A stretch of DNA of 64,000 nucleotides from NCBI GenBank assembly GCA_965230565.1, contig CBDDLH010000005.1:124001-188000 (forward strand). The letters run 5' to 3'. Of this stretch, positions 60,936 through 64,000 are shown in pieces. A program made the position numbers and the translations under genes. Position 1 is the stretch's first letter, and each line of letters starts with the position of its first letter. The notes below the pieces were generated by a model that was not told the origin of the DNA, did no database searches, and was given only the letters and a program-made list of their open reading frames with translations. The DNA is from BCD1 sp965230565. GTDB lineage: Bacteria > Bacteroidota > Bacteroidia > Chitinophagales > Saprospiraceae.

Positions 60936-62900
60936 CTATTCACCATCCAGGGACCATTTAAGCGGTATGTCTGCTCCCTGAGCAGATACCCTTACATATC
61001 CCTGCATTTCCTGGTGAAGAGCTGAGCAGAAATCAGTACAATAGAATGGCCAGACTCCAACTTGCTTAGGTTCCCAGACAAAAGTTTCCGTTTGTCCGGG
61101 CATGATCAGCAATTCGGAAGTGTTGGCACCGATCATACTAATACCGTGTGGTACATCAAAATCCTGTTCGAGATTGGTTACGTGGAAGTAAACACGATCT
61201 CCCACTTTGATACCTTCAATATTGTCTGGTGCAAAGTGGCTTCGGATCATTGTCATGTAAACATGGACATTTTTACCGTCGCGTTCCACCCGGGCTTCTT
61301 TTTCTGTCTTAGCCACATATGGGTGGTTGTTTTCTTCCAGCGTATAGATCTTCTGGCTGTTTGGTGCGATGAGGTCGGCCGGTGCACCTGCAGCATAGTG
61401 AGGTTCGCCAATGGTCGGGAAGTCAAGGATCAGCTCCATTTTATCACCGCTGATATCATAGAGCTGAGCTGATTGACATAATTCCGGACCTGTAGGCAGG
61501 TAGCGGTCTTTGGTAATCTTGTTCATCGCAACGAGGTACTTGTCAAAAGGTTTTCTTGAATTACCACCCGGGATCATCAAGTGTCCTACAGAGTAATAAG
61601 TAGGTTTTCTGTCAAGTACTTCCCAGGTGCCAAGTTTCCACTTAACTACTTCAGAGGAGATGAAGAAGGTTGTGTAGGCATTGCCTCTGGTGTCAAATTC
61701 GGTGTGCAAGGGCCCGAGTCCTGGTTGTTCAACTGTACCGGCGTTAACAGCATCGAAGTTCAAAATAGGAATGCCATAGGCATCTCCATCATAAGCTTTA
61801 TCTTCGATGGCTTGCAACATTTTTGTGAATGAGTGGACGGTCAGCGCTGCTGCCAATTTACCACTACCGACGATGTATTCTCCTGTTGGGTCAACATCAC
61901 AACCGTGAGGTGACTTAGGAGTAGGAAGGAAGTATACCAGATCCTCCAACTCGGCAGGATTCAGTACTCTTACTTCATCCATCATCGTAGAAGTGGCGGA
62001 GTGTGTAGATTCATCGTAAACATTGTGAGCATATTTAGCCGGCATCGTTTCAAATCTGCCTGCCGCAATATACTCTTCTGCTTTTTTCCAGTTGATGGCT
62101 GCGATGAAGTCTTTATCGTTTTGTGATGCGTTTACTTCTAAAAGGGTGTTGGCCTCCTCTGTATTGTAGGAAGAGAAGAACATCCAGCCATGTGATTTGC
62201 CTCTACCAGGGTGTGCAAGGTCAAAGTTGAAACCTGGCATCAGCACCTGGAATTCAATATTCATGTGTCCTGTCTCAGGATCGACTTTGATGAATGACAA
62301 GGCACCTTTGAAATTGCCTTTGTATTCTTCGATTGGAATGTCACGCTGAGGAACAGGAACACCAAAACGGGTACCGGCTACTACATATTCGGTGTTTTCC
62401 GTTACGAATGCAGAACTGTGGTTACCCGCACTGTTTGGGATCTCGATGATCTCTGTAGTTTCGAATGTTTTCAAATCTACCTTTGCGATACGTGGTGTGT
62501 TATTCGCATTGATGAAACACCACCTTCCATCGATTACACCCTCCGTTTGAGAAAGGTCCGGGTGGTGTGAATCATCCCATGGAATGAACCCGTGTGAAGT
62601 GTTGAGCATTGGCTTTGTTTCTTCATTGAAACCGTAAGCTTTCTCTGCGTCAACAGAGAATACAGGAATTACCTTGAATAATCTTCCTGAGGGCAATCCA
62701 TGAATAGCGAGCTGACCGCTGAAACCGCCGGAAATAAACCCGTAATATTCATCGAGCTCGCCGGGAGCGACAAATGCTTTATCGGCTGCGCTTCCACCAA
62801 TGGCACCGCTATTGGAATTGCCGCCCTGTGAACAGCTTGAAAGAGCCCACATGCTTGCAAAGATCAGCGAAAAGGCGATCGTTTTTAATATTGATCTCAT
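60936..62900 (-). CDS. nosZ: Nitrous oxide reductase, clade II (Sec-type)
   Basis: 654 aa from ATG 62900. The N-terminus is a Sec/lipoprotein-type signal (MRSILKTIAFSLIFASMWALSSCSQ) without the twin-arginine motif, the clade II form. The beta-propeller supplies CuZ His ligands (DDSHHPDL, NSAGNHSSAF, SPHGCDVDP, GPLHTEFD, GEPHYAAG, RSHFAPDN) and the C-terminal cupredoxin carries the CuA site CTDFCSALHQEMQGY. It reduces N2O to N2 in the periplasm. The whole cluster is on the minus strand in order cytochrome c, fasciclin, nosZ, nosB-like, nosL, nosD, nosF, nosY. Confidence 0.96.
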   Translation of the reverse strand: MRSILKTIAFSLIFASMWALSSCSQGGNSNSGAIGGSAADKAFVAPGELDEYYGFISGGFSGQLAIHGLPSGRLFKVIPVFSVDAEKAYGFNEETKPMLNTSHGFIPWDDSHHPDLSQTEGVIDGRWCFINANNTPRIAKVDLKTFETTEIIEIPNSAGNHSSAFVTENTEYVVAGTRFGVPVPQRDIPIEEYKGNFKGALSFIKVDPETGHMNIEFQVLMPGFNFDLAHPGRGKSHGWMFFSSYNTEEANTLLEVNASQNDKDFIAAINWKKAEEYIAAGRFETMPAKYAHNVYDESTHSATSTMMDEVRVLNPAELEDLVYFLPTPKSPHGCDVDPTGEYIVGSGKLAAALTVHSFTKMLQAIEDKAYDGDAYGIPILNFDAVNAGTVEQPGLGPLHTEFDTRGNAYTTFFISSEVVKWKLGTWEVLDRKPTYYSVGHLMIPGGNSRKPFDKYLVAMNKITKDRYLPTGPELCQSAQLYDISGDKMELILDFPTIGEPHYAAGAPADLIAPNSQKIYTLEENNHPYVAKTEKEARVERDGKNVHVYMTMIRSHFAPDNIEGIKVGDRVYFHVTNLEQDFDVPHGISMIGANTSELLIMPGQTETFVWEPKQVGVWPFYCTDFCSALHQEMQGYVRVSAQGADIPLKWSLDGE

Positions 62901-62946
62901 ATTAAATTTTGTTTTTTTTGTTCGAAAATGATTTCCTTTCTGATGT

Positions 62947-63519
62947 CTATTTCGGTAAAATGACTTCATCAATGACGTTGATGATCCCGTTGGATGTCTG
63001 GATTGTGCCAAGTACTTTCTTCCCGTCGACCAGGACATCCTCACCTTCAACGGTTACCTCCAGGTAATCTCCGGTGGCCATGTAAAGTTTGCGTCCTTTT
63101 TCAGCTTCTTTTTTTAAGGCTTCCGGAGTGTAGGAGCCTGGTGCTGCGTGACGGGTAAGAATGTTGGCGAGTGTGGCTTTGTTTTCCGGTTTCAGCAAAT
63201 CTTCAACCGTACCTTCCGGCAGTTTGTCGAAGGCTGCATTAACCGGTGCAAAAACAGTTAACGGTCCCGCGTTGACCAAAACATGCTCGATCTCAGCAGC
63301 CTGAACAGCCGCAACGAGCGTTGAATGGTCAGCTGAACCTGCCGCAACCTGTAAAATGTTTTTAGCGGAAACATCGTCCTGGACAGAGGCTTGTCCTTTA
63401 GGCGTGTTGGCTTCGTAATTGGCAGAGTTGTCTGCCGCATTGTTCTGTTGGCCACCTGAGTTACAGGCAACCAAAAACAGCCCGCATGATAGCAGGAACA
63501 ATAGGATTTTGATTCTCAT
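62947..63519 (-). CDS. Fasciclin-domain lipoprotein in the nos cluster
   Basis: 190 aa. Lipobox FLVACNSGG. One FAS1 domain (about 55-190): NILQVAAGSADHSTLVAAVQAAE, GPLTVFAPVNAAFDKLPEGTVEDLL, TLANILTRHAAPG, LGTIQTSNGIINVIDEVILP. It lies 46 bases upstream of nosZ and shares its strand. FAS1 proteins mediate adhesion or protein contacts; a role here as partner of the cytochrome or NosZ is inferred from position only. Confidence 0.88.
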   Translation of the reverse strand: MRIKILLFLLSCGLFLVACNSGGQQNNAADNSANYEANTPKGQASVQDDVSAKNILQVAAGSADHSTLVAAVQAAEIEHVLVNAGPLTVFAPVNAAFDKLPEGTVEDLLKPENKATLANILTRHAAPGSYTPEALKKEAEKGRKLYMATGDYLEVTVEGEDVLVDGKKVLGTIQTSNGIINVIDEVILPK

Positions 63520-63678
63520 CTTTGTTCGGTTTATAACGTTTTAAAATATTCAATTCAAGCTCAGTTAGTTTGGTTTTTGGGTAATTGCGGTTAGGTCAAT
63601 TGAGCCTTATTGAAATGTTTTTGGATTCGAACAAGATTTACATTTGAAAATTAGGGAGCTGAGTTGGTAATACTGGCT

Positions 63679-64000
63679 CTAAAGGGTTCTGAAGTATTCC
63701 AGAATGGCACGTGCCTGTTCTTCCGTTAAGCCCTGATTTGCCATTGGAGCACCATTGAATTCAATCAATAATTTCTTGGCAATAGGGTCCTCTTTAACCA
63801 TTTTTTCCGGATCGAGGATCATATTCATGATCCAGGCTGGATTTCTTCTTTCCATGATGCCGGCTGGTGCAGGTCCTACAAACTTTTTATCTGGTTTATG
63901 ACAGGCGGTACACATGGCCTCATAAACCTCTTTTCCTTCTGCTACCAAGGCATCGTCAATGGCCTCAGGAAGCGTAATGGCTTCAGTGATCGGGCCTACT
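63679..64000 (-). CDS. Cytochrome c of the nos cluster (partial at window edge)
   Basis: The frame stays open to the window end, so the start is missing. The visible 107 residues hold one heme c site (EAMCTACHKP) and a downstream axial Met candidate (GAPMANQGLTEEQARAILEYFRTL), the layout of class I cytochromes c. It probably donates electrons to NosZ. Its stop is 159 bases before the fasciclin gene. Confidence 0.88.
   Translation of the reverse strand, partial: VGPITEAITLPEAIDDALVAEGKEVYEAMCTACHKPDKKFVGPAPAGIMERRNPAWIMNMILDPEKMVKEDPIAKKLLIEFNGAPMANQGLTEEQARAILEYFRTL

Overview
This window comes from a member of the Bacteroidota, most likely the Saprospiraceae/Lewinella-Haliscomenobacter side of the phylum (inference). 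The evidence is secreted proteins carrying type IX secretion (T9SS) C-terminal sorting domains of both the type A and the gliding-motility (CHU_C) kind, FecR/STN pairs, YceI proteins, TnAnnTTTG-like promoter elements, a Bacteroidota-type his operon, and a clade II nitrous oxide reductase cluster. There are no rRNA genes, no CRISPR array and no phage or transposase genes.

Layout. 1-8.6 kb: a gene end, a secreted MORN-repeat/caspase protein, a His-rich DUF4920 lipoprotein, an HD-domain protein, a DUF2807 lipoprotein, a small outer-membrane barrel, and an STN/surface-repeat protein with an orphan FecR anti-sigma factor. 9-15.2 kb: a helical-repeat protein, then a tight three-gene unit made of a copper-amine-oxidase-like lipoprotein without copper ligands, a membrane-anchored propeller-like protein and a diheme cytochrome c peroxidase. 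15.2-17 kb: a gene-poor stretch with small candidate ORFs and two strong hairpin terminators. 17-30.3 kb: one giant (about 4,400 aa) T9SS-exported SdrD/GEVED/Ig/dockerin-like adhesin. 30.7-38.1 kb, minus strand: a complete hisGDCBHAF(IE) operon preceded by a textbook histidine attenuator (leader peptide with HHHHFH, antiterminator and terminator); hisB carries an apparent one-base frameshift.

38.2-46.3 kb: an Ig-like T9SS protein, a TPR-HTH regulator, and a YceI-porin-YceI group. 46.3-47.95 kb: the most unusual locus, a tRNA-Val gene followed on the minus strand by three tandem 423-bp units, each a small GIY-YIG nuclease gene, a bloated tRNA-like sequence and a terminator, preceded by two broken tRNA copies and a strong promoter. 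The tRNA-like copies carry palindromic hairpins in the anticodon arm and T arm, and a relative of one hairpin lies elsewhere in the window. 48-56.9 kb: AsmA-like protein, a CHU_C secreted protein, a TlpA-like thioredoxin, an MFS transporter, a glycosidase-like lipoprotein and a small T9SS protein. 56.9-64 kb, minus strand: cytochrome c, fasciclin lipoprotein, nosZ, nosB-like, nosL, nosD, nosF, nosY, which together reduce N2O to N2 and mature the copper enzyme.

All family calls come from reading motifs by eye. No database search was run.
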